Of a stretch of 64,000 bases of DNA, positions 23,589-31,497 are shown in pieces (the stretch's first letter is position 1; each line of letters starts with the position of its first letter). Under the pieces are notes generated by a model that was not told where the DNA came from, ran no database searches, and saw only the letters and a list, made by a program, of their open reading frames with translations. The translations under genes were made by a program, and so were the position numbers. The DNA is taken from the NCBI RefSeq assembly GCF_006658505.1, contig NZ_VFUZ01000015.1:1-64000 (forward strand). Direction: 5' to 3'. The stretch comes from Mesorhizobium sp. B2-4-15 (GTDB lineage: Bacteria > Pseudomonadota > Alphaproteobacteria > Rhizobiales > Rhizobiaceae).

Positions 23589-25162
23589 GCCGTCTCCAGC
23601 GTATGTTCGGCGTGGCCGGGCTCGGCGCCACCCATCAGCAGACCGACCTTCTCGAAGGTTGCTTCGGCGATCGGCATCGGCTTGGAAAGCTCGCCATTGT
23701 GCATGACCGCGATCGCGTCGGATATTTCGAACAGTTCGTCGAGATCCTGGCTGATCACCAGCACCGCCGATCCGCTGCGCGACAGTTCGATCAATGCCTG
23801 CCGGATATGGGCGGCGGCACCGGCGTCGACGCCCCAAGTGGGCTGGTTCACCACCATCACGCTTGGCCGTCGGTCGAGTTCGCGGCCGACGATGAATTTC
23901 TGCAGATTGCCGCCCGAAAGCGCTGCAGCTTCGGGATCCGGCGCGCTCTTGCGCACATCCATTGCCTCGATGATGCGTTGGGAGGCGGCGTAGACAGCCC
24001 CGCTCTTCACCATCCCACCGGCGCCGACGAAGGCCCTGCCGTCGGTCGCATGCCGCGACAGCAGCAGGTTTTCCGAGAGTTTCATGCGTGGTGCCGCGCC
24101 ATGGCCGAGACGCTCCTCAGGCACGAAGGCGGCACCCAGCAGGCGGCGCCCGGTGATGGTGAGGCCACCGGCATCCTTGCCCCGGATGCGCACCGAAGCG
24201 GCATCCTGCTGCAAGACTTCGCCTGAGACGGATTCAAAGAATTCGCCCTGGCCGTTGCCGGCGACACCAGCGATGCCGATCACCTCGCCAGCACGGACGT
24301 TGAGGCTGATGGTCTTGAGCGGAATGGAGAATGGCGTTGCCGGCTTGCGGCTGAGGCTGCGGATTTCGAGCAGCGGCTGCGCGGTTTCGATCCCCTCTAC
24401 CGGCGCACGCACCACGGCCTGCACCTCGTTGCCGACCATCATGCGGGCGAGCGAAGCGGCAGTCTCTTCGCGTGGATTGCAGTGACCGACCACCTTGCCA
24501 TGCCGCAACACGGTGGCGCGGTCGCAGATGCGTTTGACCTCTTCGAGCCGGTGCGAAATGTAGAGGATCGATTTGCCTTCCGAGCGCAGCCGCTCCAGTG
24601 TCTCGAACAGCTTGTCCGCTTCCTGCGGCGTCAGTACCGATGTCGGCTCGTCCAGGATGATGAGTTGCGGCGTCTGCAGCAGGCAGCGGATGATCTCGAT
24701 GCGCTGGCGCTCACCGACCGACAGGTCGCCGACCAGCGATTCCGGATCGAGCGGCAGGCCATAGCTGTAGGAAAGCGCCCTTGCCTTCGCGGCGATGCTG
24801 CTGATCGGCGAACCGTCGTCCAGGGACAGCGCGATGTTTTCGGCCGCGGTCAGCGCCTCGAACAGCGAAAAATGCTGGAACACCATGCCGATGCCGAGCT
24901 TCTTCGCCGCACCCGGGCTGGTGATCCGCACAGCCTGGCCATTCCAGAAAATCTCGCCGGAATTCGGCTCCAGCGAGCCGAACAGCATCTTGACTAGCGT
25001 CGATTTGCCGGCGCCGTTCTCCCCGAGCAGCGCGTGGATTTCACCTTTGGCGATGTTGAGGTCGATATGATCGCACGCGGTCAGCGTGCCGAATATCTTG
25101 GTCAGGCCACGAACCTCAAGCAGGTTCGCCCCATCATGATTTGCACTCACAGTGCCTCCCAT
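23585..25162 (-). CDS. ABC transporter ATP-binding protein, two tandem ATPase domains (RbsA type)
   Basis: A 525-residue protein from the ATG at 25162; a GTG at 25150, with GGGAGG just upstream, is an alternative start. The first domain is complete: Walker A GENGAGKST (residues 47-55), signature LSVGERQRIEI, Walker B LIILDEPTSVL. The second is degenerate as usual in this family: GVAGNGQGEFF for Walker A, LSGGNLQKF for the signature and VMVVNQPTWGVD for Walker B. It powers the two permeases and the BMP-type binding protein encoded downstream. It is the first gene of that operon. Confidence 0.93.
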   Translation of the reverse strand: MGGTVSANHDGANLLEVRGLTKIFGTLTACDHIDLNIAKGEIHALLGENGAGKSTLVKMLFGSLEPNSGEIFWNGQAVRITSPGAAKKLGIGMVFQHFSLFEALTAAENIALSLDDGSPISSIAAKARALSYSYGLPLDPESLVGDLSVGERQRIEIIRCLLQTPQLIILDEPTSVLTPQEADKLFETLERLRSEGKSILYISHRLEEVKRICDRATVLRHGKVVGHCNPREETAASLARMMVGNEVQAVVRAPVEGIETAQPLLEIRSLSRKPATPFSIPLKTISLNVRAGEVIGIAGVAGNGQGEFFESVSGEVLQQDAASVRIRGKDAGGLTITGRRLLGAAFVPEERLGHGAAPRMKLSENLLLSRHATDGRAFVGAGGMVKSGAVYAASQRIIEAMDVRKSAPDPEAAALSGGNLQKFIVGRELDRRPSVMVVNQPTWGVDAGAAAHIRQALIELSRSGSAVLVISQDLDELFEISDAIAVMHNGELSKPMPIAEATFEKVGLLMGGAEPGHAEHTLETA

Positions 25163-25378
25163 CCGGATTGCCGGACATGTTCTGTGTTCCCGCAAGCATC
25201 GTATGCGTGGCCAGCGCTTGTGCGAAAGCAGCACTCGACTTGAAAGAGCTTCAAGAATTTCAGCGGAAACTCAAGGGTAAAGATCAGCCTTCCTTGCCTC
25301 AGCATGCAGCAGGCCGGGTTTTCGTGCAAACGGTGCCCGCGACCGCGGCAATACGGCGAAAACCAAGGCAGACTCCCC

Positions 25379-26356
25379 TCACGGAACCAGGATGGTCGTG
25401 CCTGTCGTGCGGCGGCCTTCAAGATCCGAATGCGCCTTGCCCGCGTCTTTCAGCGCATAGCGCTGGTTGATCTTGATCTGGACGGCGCCGCTGAGCACCA
25501 CCTCGAACAGCGCGGCAGCCGAGGCGTCGAGGTCCTCGCGTTTTGCGTTGTAGACGAAAAGCGTTGGCCTGGTGGCGAACAAGGAGCCTTTCTGCGCCAG
25601 CAACGACATCGAGAACGGCGGGATCGGCCCCGAGGACTGGCCGAAGCTGACGAACATGCCGAGCGGCTTCAGACAGTCGAGCGAGGCCGGAAATGTGTCG
25701 TTGCCCACCGAATCGTAGACGACATCGCATTTCCTGCCGCCGGTGATGGCCGCGACGCCGGCGACGAAATCCTGCTCCTTGTAGTTGATGACATGGTCGA
25801 AGCCGTGCGCCTTGGCGAGTTCAATCTTGTCGCTCGAGCTTGCCGTGCCGATGACGGTCGCGCCCAGATGTTTCGCCCATTGGCCGAGGATAAGCCCGAC
25901 GCCGCCGGCAGCGGCATGAAACAGGATGGTGTCGCCGGCCTTGACCTTGAAGGTCCGCCGCAGGAGATACTCGGCGGTCATGCCTTTCAGCATCATCGCG
26001 GCCGCCTGTTCGTCGCTGATGCCGTCCGGAACCTTGACGACCCGGCTGGCGTCGATGACGCGTTCTTGCGCGTAGGCGCCCGTCGTCACGGCGTAGGCGA
26101 TCCGGTCCCCCGGCTTCAGCCAGTCGACGTCCTGCCCGACCTCCAGCACCACGCCGGCGGCCTCGCTGCCCGGAATGAGCGGAAACCCGCCGGGCGGCGG
26201 GTAAAGGCCCGAGCGATGATAGACGTCGATGAAGTTGAGGCCGATTGCCGTATGCCTGACCAGGATCTGCCCCGATCCCGGCCGGCCGGGATCGGCGTCC
26301 TCATAGGTCAGAACCTCCGGGCCGCCATTGGCGTGGATGCGGATCGCTTTGGACAT
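25379..26356 (-). CDS. qor: NADPH:quinone reductase (zinc-independent MDR family)
   Basis: A 325-residue protein from the ATG at 26356, preceded by AGAGGAAG. The opening MSKAIRIHANGGPEVLTYED, the catalytic-domain motif IGLNFIDVYHRSGLY and the nucleotide-binding HAAAGGVGLILGQWAKHLGA are diagnostic of quinone oxidoreductase (crystallin-like) proteins. They reduce quinones with NADPH, giving semiquinones or detoxifying electrophiles. No zinc-binding cysteines are present. It stands alone between the ABC operon and pcs. The frame extends upstream to 26551 but lacks a start signal. Confidence 0.93.
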   Translation of the reverse strand: MSKAIRIHANGGPEVLTYEDADPGRPGSGQILVRHTAIGLNFIDVYHRSGLYPPPGGFPLIPGSEAAGVVLEVGQDVDWLKPGDRIAYAVTTGAYAQERVIDASRVVKVPDGISDEQAAAMMLKGMTAEYLLRRTFKVKAGDTILFHAAAGGVGLILGQWAKHLGATVIGTASSSDKIELAKAHGFDHVINYKEQDFVAGVAAITGGRKCDVVYDSVGNDTFPASLDCLKPLGMFVSFGQSSGPIPPFSMSLLAQKGSLFATRPTLFVYNAKREDLDASAAALFEVVLSGAVQIKINQRYALKDAGKAHSDLEGRRTTGTTILVP

Positions 26357-26384
26357 GGATTGAGCTTCCTCTGGGAGCGGCGGA

Positions 26385-27203
26385 TCAGGTCTTCTTGGCA
26401 CCGAGATTTGGAAAGAACTGCATGATGCCACCGATGCAGGCCAGATAAAGCCCGGTAACGGTGATGCCGATCTTGGTGAAAGTGCTGACCTGTTCGCCGA
26501 GCACTCCGATCTGGTCGTAGAAGGCTGCGAGAGCCGCCTGTGCAAGGGCAAGCGCGCCGAAGGCGCACCACAAAAGGGTGATCGTGAGATTGATGCGGCG
26601 CAGCCGCACCACCCGCACCGGATGAATGAAATTGATCGGGATGAACGTCAGAATACCTGCCACCACCACCACGGCGAACGAAACCCATTGTCCCGGCTCG
26701 ATGACGAAGAGCGTGAACACCACCATGTTCCAGACGACGGGGAATCCCTTGAAGAAATTCTCCTTCGTCTTCATGCCGGTGTCGGCATAGTAGATCGCAC
26801 TGGAGACGACGATGATCGCAGCCGACAGGAACGACAGGCCCTCGCCCATGAAGCCGCGCTGGTAGAGCGCGAAGGCCGGGATCAGCACGTAGGTCACGTA
26901 GTCGATGATGTTGTCGAGGAGTTCGCCCGACCATGTCGGCAGGATTTCCTTGACCTCGAGTTTTCGGGCGATCGGCCCGTCGATACCGTCGACGAACAGA
27001 GCCAGACCAAGCCACCAGAACATTGCCGTCCAGCGCTCCTCGCTCGCCGCCACCAGCGACAGGAAGGCAAGGAACGAGCCTGATGCCGTGAGCAGATGGA
27101 CGGAGAACGCCCTTGCCTGGGGCCAGGTGACTTTCTTCTTAGGTCGCGGAATCCGGTCCGTGATCTTCTTGGCGGCTTTCCTGGCCGTTGTGTTCTTGCT
27201 CAC
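26385..27203 (-). CDS. pcs: Phosphatidylcholine synthase
   Basis: A 272-residue membrane enzyme that condenses choline with CDP-diacylglycerol to give phosphatidylcholine, a membrane lipid important in rhizobia. The GTG at 27203 overlaps the upstream stop (GTGA), so it is preferred over the ATG at 27257. After a basic N-terminus (ARKAAKKITDRIPRPKKK) come about eight hydrophobic helices. The CDP-alcohol phosphotransferase motif is DGIDGPIARKLEVKEILP then SGELLDNIIDYVTY, keeping the DG-x2-AR and the two downstream aspartates in the Pcs form. It is the last gene of a coupled run with DUF1326 and DUF2182 genes. Confidence 0.93.
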   Translation of the reverse strand: MSKNTTARKAAKKITDRIPRPKKKVTWPQARAFSVHLLTASGSFLAFLSLVAASEERWTAMFWWLGLALFVDGIDGPIARKLEVKEILPTWSGELLDNIIDYVTYVLIPAFALYQRGFMGEGLSFLSAAIIVVSSAIYYADTGMKTKENFFKGFPVVWNMVVFTLFVIEPGQWVSFAVVVVAGILTFIPINFIHPVRVVRLRRINLTITLLWCAFGALALAQAALAAFYDQIGVLGEQVSTFTKIGITVTGLYLACIGGIMQFFPNLGAKKT

Positions 27204-27814
27204 GGGCCCCGCCAATCCAGCTTGCAGATTTCGGCCGAGCGGCCTGCAAAATTCCAATTGCGGCCAAAGGCCCGCATCTTGCTCTTGTCGGACCTGGCCA
27301 CGATGATTTCCGGCGCAATCCAGTATTCCGAATTGCTGATCACTGTATCCTTCTCGCGGTCCTTGCCTGTGATTGGCGTGACCGCCCCGTCTATGATCTT
27401 CGGTATTTGGAAGATACGCGTCTTGTCCCGCGTCTCATAGGTGATCGGCACCTGTTCGACACCCAGGAATTTCCCGACGAGGATCGACAGCAGCGATGTG
27501 GTCCCGCCCGCCTTGCCGGTGAAGATCTTCGTCAATGCCTTGACCGCGTAGATCGAGGCGCGTTTGTCGATGAACAGGCCGGCGGTCCAGTTGCCGCGGC
27601 TCATGTAACCGGGAATTTCCATGATCAGTCCAAGATTAAGGCTGGAAAGATCGACCTCGCCGAAATGTCCGGAATCGATGCGGAAACCAGCCCAGGTCTG
27701 GCAATAGCCCTCGGTCGGAGGGTGACTCCCAAGCGACAGCACGCAAGGGCAGAAAACCGTGCAATTGCAGGAGAGTACGAGCTCTCCTTTCATCGCCCAG
27801 CCCTGATCTGTCAT
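27200..27814 (-). CDS. DUF1326 protein with CxCxxxCPC motif
   Basis: A 204-residue soluble protein from MTDQGWAMKG at 27814 (GGGGG nearby upstream). Near the N-terminus is SCNCTVFCPCVLSLG, with cysteines at 16, 18, 22 and 24, a likely metal or redox site. The remainder is the DUF1326 domain (GLIMEIPGYMSRGNWTAGLF). DUF1326 genes are commonly next to DUF2182 genes, as here, and that pair has no established function that I know of. Its stop overlaps the pcs GTG, so pcs is coupled to it. A role in metal handling or membrane redox is inferred from the cysteines only. Confidence 0.82.
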   Translation of the reverse strand: MTDQGWAMKGELVLSCNCTVFCPCVLSLGSHPPTEGYCQTWAGFRIDSGHFGEVDLSSLNLGLIMEIPGYMSRGNWTAGLFIDKRASIYAVKALTKIFTGKAGGTTSLLSILVGKFLGVEQVPITYETRDKTRIFQIPKIIDGAVTPITGKDREKDTVISNSEYWIAPEIIVARSDKSKMRAFGRNWNFAGRSAEICKLDWRGP

Positions 27815-27828
27815 CGAATTTCCCCCAG

Positions 27829-28716
27829 TCACAGCGAGATTACTAGCAGCGCGGCTGCCCAGACAAGCAGTATCGCACCGGCCAGCCGGGTTGGAAGACT
27901 GCCCGTCGTCTGTTTTTCAATCAGGGTGAACAGGCCGATCAGCGCCATCCAGAAGACGTTCATGACGCCCACGGCGAACATCACCAGCATCAGCGCCCAG
28001 CAGCAGCCGAGGCACCAAGCCCCTTGGACGAGGCCGAGCCTGAAGACGCGGCCCGCTTTGGCACTCCAGTTCGAAAACAGGATCGAGAACGGGTTGCGGC
28101 ATTGCTTCAGGCAGGCCTCCTTGAAGCCGCTGAACTGGTAGAGGCCAGCAATCATCAATGCGAGTGCGCCGGCAACGCCAAGGAGCGGATCGAGCATGTC
28201 GCCGGATGCGGCGAATGTGTGCACAGCAAGCGTGAGCGCCGCGAACAGCATCGAGGCGGCGAACCAGACGCTGAGATAACCGGCAACCAGCGCCAGCGGA
28301 TGAACAACTGGCTCGCCCTTGATCCGGGCTGTATCGGCAATCTCGCAATAGGTGCGGATCATCGGCGCCGCGGACGGCAGCATCGCGGCGATCGCCATCA
28401 GGAACCACATGAGAATGAGTGCCACGGCACGCGGACCGATGCTTCCATCCAGCGGCGCCGGCGACAGGCAGAGCGCGAAGAACCGTTCAAGAAAATCGGG
28501 CAATGGCAGTTGCGGCAGGCCGCGCAGGAGAGCGTCGCCGGGCGCGCCGCCCCGGGCATCGGCGCCGCGGATCGCCATCGCGGCCAGCGACAGCCAGGCG
28601 AGCAGAATGCTTGCGCCGACAACGACGTTGACCGTCGGGCGCGGGTTGCGCGCGACATTTGCCATGGCGCGGCCGGCGCGGTCGAGATGGCTGAAATCGT
28701 GCTGGTGGCCGGTCAT
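27829..28716 (-). CDS. DUF2182 integral membrane protein
   Basis: A 295-residue protein with about seven hydrophobic helices, from MTGHQHDFSHL at 28716 (no strong ribosome-binding site, so the start is uncertain). The DUF2182 pattern is visible: LILMWFLMAIAAMLPSAAPM, LYQFSGFKEACLKQCRNPF with two cysteines, and GAWCLGCCWALMLVMFAVG with three. These membrane-facing cysteines and methionines suggest metal binding. It precedes the DUF1326 gene by 14 bases and is probably co-transcribed with it and with pcs. It is divergent from the UbiH-type gene. Confidence 0.82.
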   Translation of the reverse strand: MTGHQHDFSHLDRAGRAMANVARNPRPTVNVVVGASILLAWLSLAAMAIRGADARGGAPGDALLRGLPQLPLPDFLERFFALCLSPAPLDGSIGPRAVALILMWFLMAIAAMLPSAAPMIRTYCEIADTARIKGEPVVHPLALVAGYLSVWFAASMLFAALTLAVHTFAASGDMLDPLLGVAGALALMIAGLYQFSGFKEACLKQCRNPFSILFSNWSAKAGRVFRLGLVQGAWCLGCCWALMLVMFAVGVMNVFWMALIGLFTLIEKQTTGSLPTRLAGAILLVWAAALLVISL

Positions 28717-28830
28717 GACAACCGAATGGGCCGAATCGCCGCGTTGATCAAGCCGCATGATCTGACCTATATGCTGCTCCACTGGCAGGTCTGGTTGGGC
28801 CGCCTCGCACAGCAAGCCGGAAAGCCGATC

Positions 28831-30045
28831 GTGGAGCATCAGGAAACAGCGCGCATACTGATTGCCGGCACCGGGCCGGCAGGGCTGATCGCGGCGCTCG
28901 CTTTCGCCGATTCCGGTTTCCCGGTGACGCTTGTCGGGCCAGAGGCTTCAGCCCCCGATGGCCGCACCACGGCGCTGATGACCCCTGCCCTGAAGGTGCT
29001 GGAGCGGCTTGATGTCCTCGAAGCGATCAAGTCCAAAGCCGCACCCTTGAAAGTGATGCGCATCGTCGATGCGACCAGCCGGCTGATCCGCAGCCCCGTT
29101 GTCACCTTCCGCGCCAGCGAGATCGACGAAGAGCAGTTCGGCCTGAACCTGCCCAACAGCATCTTTGCTCCGGCGCTTGCCGGCAAGGTGGCCGGCCATT
29201 CCGGGATCGAATGGCTGAGGTCCGTGGTCAAGGCCTGGCATCTCGGTGCGGACAGGGCCGATGCTGAACTCGCCGATGGCAGCGCGGTTGGTGCATCGCT
29301 GGCGGTCGCGGCCGATGGACGCCTGTCGCCTGCTCGCGAGGCGGCGGGCATTTCGACCGCCGCGCGCTCCTATCCGCAGGCGGCGCTGGTGCTCAATTTC
29401 AGCCATGGCCGCGACCATGCCTTCACTTCGACGGAGTTCCATACCGAGACCGGTCCATTCACGCAGGTTCCGTTGCCCGGCAATCGCTCAAGCCTCGTCT
29501 GGGTGGTGAAGCCCGAGACCGCCAAGGAACTTGCCGCATTGGATGATGTAGCGCTCTCCTTGCGGGTCGAGCAGCGGATGCAGTCGATGCTGGGTCGGGT
29601 CACGGTGGAGCCGGGCCGGCAGATTTATCCGCTTTCAACCGTGACCCCTCTGCGTTTCGCGCGACAGCGTGTGGCGCTTGTCGGCGAGGCCGCCCACGTA
29701 TTCCCGCCGATCGGTGCGCAAGGTCTCAACCTTGGCATCAGGGATATCGACGATCTCGTTGGAATTGCGAACGAAAATCGCGAAGATCCCGGCGCGGCCA
29801 GGGCCCTTGCCGCCTACGATTTCAAACGCCGCCCCGATGTTCTGGCACGCAGCAGCGCTGTCAATCTGCTCAACATGTCACTGCTCTCCGACATGCTGCC
29901 GGCGCAGATGGCACGTGGCGCCGGTCTCGGCGTGCTTGGCGGGTTTGCGCCGCTCCGCGCGTTCTTCATGCGCGAAGGACTTCGTCCCGGCAGCGGCTTT
30001 GCGGCGCTTGCGGGCGGCCTGCGAAAGCCAATGCGGCAGCAGTAG
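28831..30045 (+). CDS. UbiH/COQ6 family FAD-dependent monooxygenase
   Basis: A 404-residue flavoprotein. The GTG at 28831 (GGAAAG seven bases before) is chosen; an ATG at 28771 is an alternative. The FAD-binding dinucleotide fold is ARILIAGTGPAGLIAALAF at the N-terminus, and the second FAD motif is VALVGEAAHVFPPIGAQGLN near residue 290, where GE replaces the more common GD. The family hydroxylates the ubiquinone ring, though some members act on other aromatics. It is divergent from DUF2182 and not in a ubiquinone operon, so the exact step is not certain. Confidence 0.85.
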   Translation: MEHQETARILIAGTGPAGLIAALAFADSGFPVTLVGPEASAPDGRTTALMTPALKVLERLDVLEAIKSKAAPLKVMRIVDATSRLIRSPVVTFRASEIDEEQFGLNLPNSIFAPALAGKVAGHSGIEWLRSVVKAWHLGADRADAELADGSAVGASLAVAADGRLSPAREAAGISTAARSYPQAALVLNFSHGRDHAFTSTEFHTETGPFTQVPLPGNRSSLVWVVKPETAKELAALDDVALSLRVEQRMQSMLGRVTVEPGRQIYPLSTVTPLRFARQRVALVGEAAHVFPPIGAQGLNLGIRDIDDLVGIANENREDPGAARALAAYDFKRRPDVLARSSAVNLLNMSLLSDMLPAQMARGAGLGVLGGFAPLRAFFMREGLRPGSGFAALAGGLRKPMRQQ

Positions 30046-30209
30046 CGATCTTGCGGACATTCCTGCGATCCACGACGCCGGAGGACGTCGGATATTGATC
30101 ACGTCGATCAAAACCTTTGCTCCGCGTTCTACCTAACTTGAGCACGCTCAAGCGCTCCGGGATTGAATTGGGTCGGAGTCCGCGCCAAATAAAATCAAGG
30201 AATTCAGTG

Positions 30210-30542
30210 GTGAGTACGATGAAAACGGCCAAATTCGCGATCGGACAGGTGGTTCGCCACCGCCTGTTTCCGTTTCGAGGCATCATTTTCGACGTCGACC
30301 CGCAATTCGCCAACACCGACGAATGGTACGAGGCGATCCCCGCCGATGTGCGGCCGCGCAAGGACCAACCATTCTATCACCTGCTCGCCGAGAATTCGGA
30401 AACCGAATACATCGCCTATGTATCCGAGCAGAACCTGCTCGAGGATCAGTCCGGCGAGCCGGTCCGCCACCCGCAGATCAAGGAGATGTTCGACAAGAAG
30501 CCCGACGGGCGATACGAGCCGAAACGCCAGTCGCGGCACTGA
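30210..30542 (+). CDS. hspQ: Heat shock protein HspQ (hemimethylated DNA-binding YccV-like)
   Basis: A 110-residue protein. AAGGA eight bases upstream favours the GTG at 30210 over the ATG at 30219. The HspQ domain is complete: KFAIGQVVRHRLFPFRGIIF, EWYEAIP, DQPFYHLLAENSETEYIAYV. In E. coli HspQ is a specificity-enhancing factor for the Lon protease and binds hemimethylated DNA in vitro. It is monocistronic and followed by a strong bidirectional terminator. Confidence 0.92.
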   Translation: MSTMKTAKFAIGQVVRHRLFPFRGIIFDVDPQFANTDEWYEAIPADVRPRKDQPFYHLLAENSETEYIAYVSEQNLLEDQSGEPVRHPQIKEMFDKKPDGRYEPKRQSRH

Positions 30543-30573
30543 TACGCCGGGAATCCAGGTAAGACCGGGAACG

Positions 30574-30602
30574 AAAAAAGCGGGGCATGACCCCGCTTTT
30601 TT
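30574..30602. terminator. Strong bidirectional rho-independent terminator
   Basis: AAAAAAGCGGGG (30574-30585), loop CATGA, CCCCGCTTTTTT (30591-30602). The twelve-pair stem with A and T runs acts on both strands, ending hspQ (plus) and the IalB-like gene (minus). Confidence 0.9.
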
Positions 30603-30634
30603 CTTTAACCCAGGGAATGACCCAATGCCGGTGA

Positions 30635-31264
30635 TCAGTTGGCGGTCTTCGCCTTGTCCTGCTCGTCCTTGAGCTTCTTGGCGAAGTCCTGGTTGTTCTT
30701 GGCCACGAAGTCCTGCAGCTTCTTCTGCCGGTCCTCGATGTCGGACTGCTGCAGCGGGGGGCCGTCATAGGCGCCGCTGAAGCCCTGTAGCGCGATCTTG
30801 ATCGGGTTAGGCTGGTTCTGGAAATTGACGGAGGTGAGCGTAATCGCCTGGCCCTTCTTGAAGGCTCCGACGAGTTGGTCAGTCAGCGGCACTTCCGCCA
30901 CGCAACGATCCGGGAAGCAGATGACATAGTCGAGCTTCTGCGCCTTGCCGGTGTCGATCTGCAGGCCGATGCCGGGAGGCACCAGACGGCCGGTCGGGAC
31001 CGTCACCTGAAACACCTTACGATTCACTTTGCCCTTCAGCTCGATCAAGCTCACACCAGTGACGAGCTGGCCATTGCCGGCGGTGACGATGTTCTGGACG
31101 TTGCAGATGTCGACGTCCTCCTGCTTGGTGCAGGCCTTGAACCAGCCCTGTGGGATTTGCGGCTGCTGCTGTGCGGAAGCAGAGGGAAGTCCTGCGCCCA
31201 GAAAGCCGGCCACGCCCGCGGCCATGACCGAAAGGCGGTACGCATTGCTGTTCAGGCTCGTCAT
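30635..31264 (-). CDS. Invasion-associated locus B (IalB) family exported protein
   Basis: A 209-residue protein from MTSLNSNAYRLSVMAAG at 31264, with AGAGGA nine or ten bases upstream. A signal peptide ends near ASAQQ (residue ~32). The IalB domain has its usual paired cysteines: GWFKACTK and DICNVQN, then YVICFPDRCVAEV. The C-terminus is a lysine/glutamine-rich helix (RQKKLQDFVAKNNQDFAKKL). IalB was named in Bartonella as linked to erythrocyte invasion, but homologues are general periplasmic proteins of Rhizobiales. Function here is unknown. Confidence 0.88.
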   Translation of the reverse strand: MTSLNSNAYRLSVMAAGVAGFLGAGLPSASAQQQPQIPQGWFKACTKQEDVDICNVQNIVTAGNGQLVTGVSLIELKGKVNRKVFQVTVPTGRLVPPGIGLQIDTGKAQKLDYVICFPDRCVAEVPLTDQLVGAFKKGQAITLTSVNFQNQPNPIKIALQGFSGAYDGPPLQQSDIEDRQKKLQDFVAKNNQDFAKKLKDEQDKAKTAN

Positions 31265-31497
31265 GTCGTGCACTTCCTCTCAAATGATCCCGGGACCGGC
31301 TTCTTCGTGCCGCGTGGTCCAGCTACCTGTTGCCGAAATGAGGCAACAGAATGACTTCGGACGGCGTGTTACACTGCAAGCGGTGCTGAATCCAGCCCGC
31401 CCACTTGTAATTCTTGGTGACGCCATTGGCCGGCACACACTTGCCTCATGCTAGGGTGCGCACCGAATCATCGAGCCGACCTGTTAAGGAGACGGTC

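Noticed and set aside
28024..28770. Long plus-strand open frame upstream of the UbiH-type gene
   Set aside because: It is antisense to the DUF2182 gene, whose frame encodes clear membrane helices; the plus-strand product is a charged random-looking shadow.
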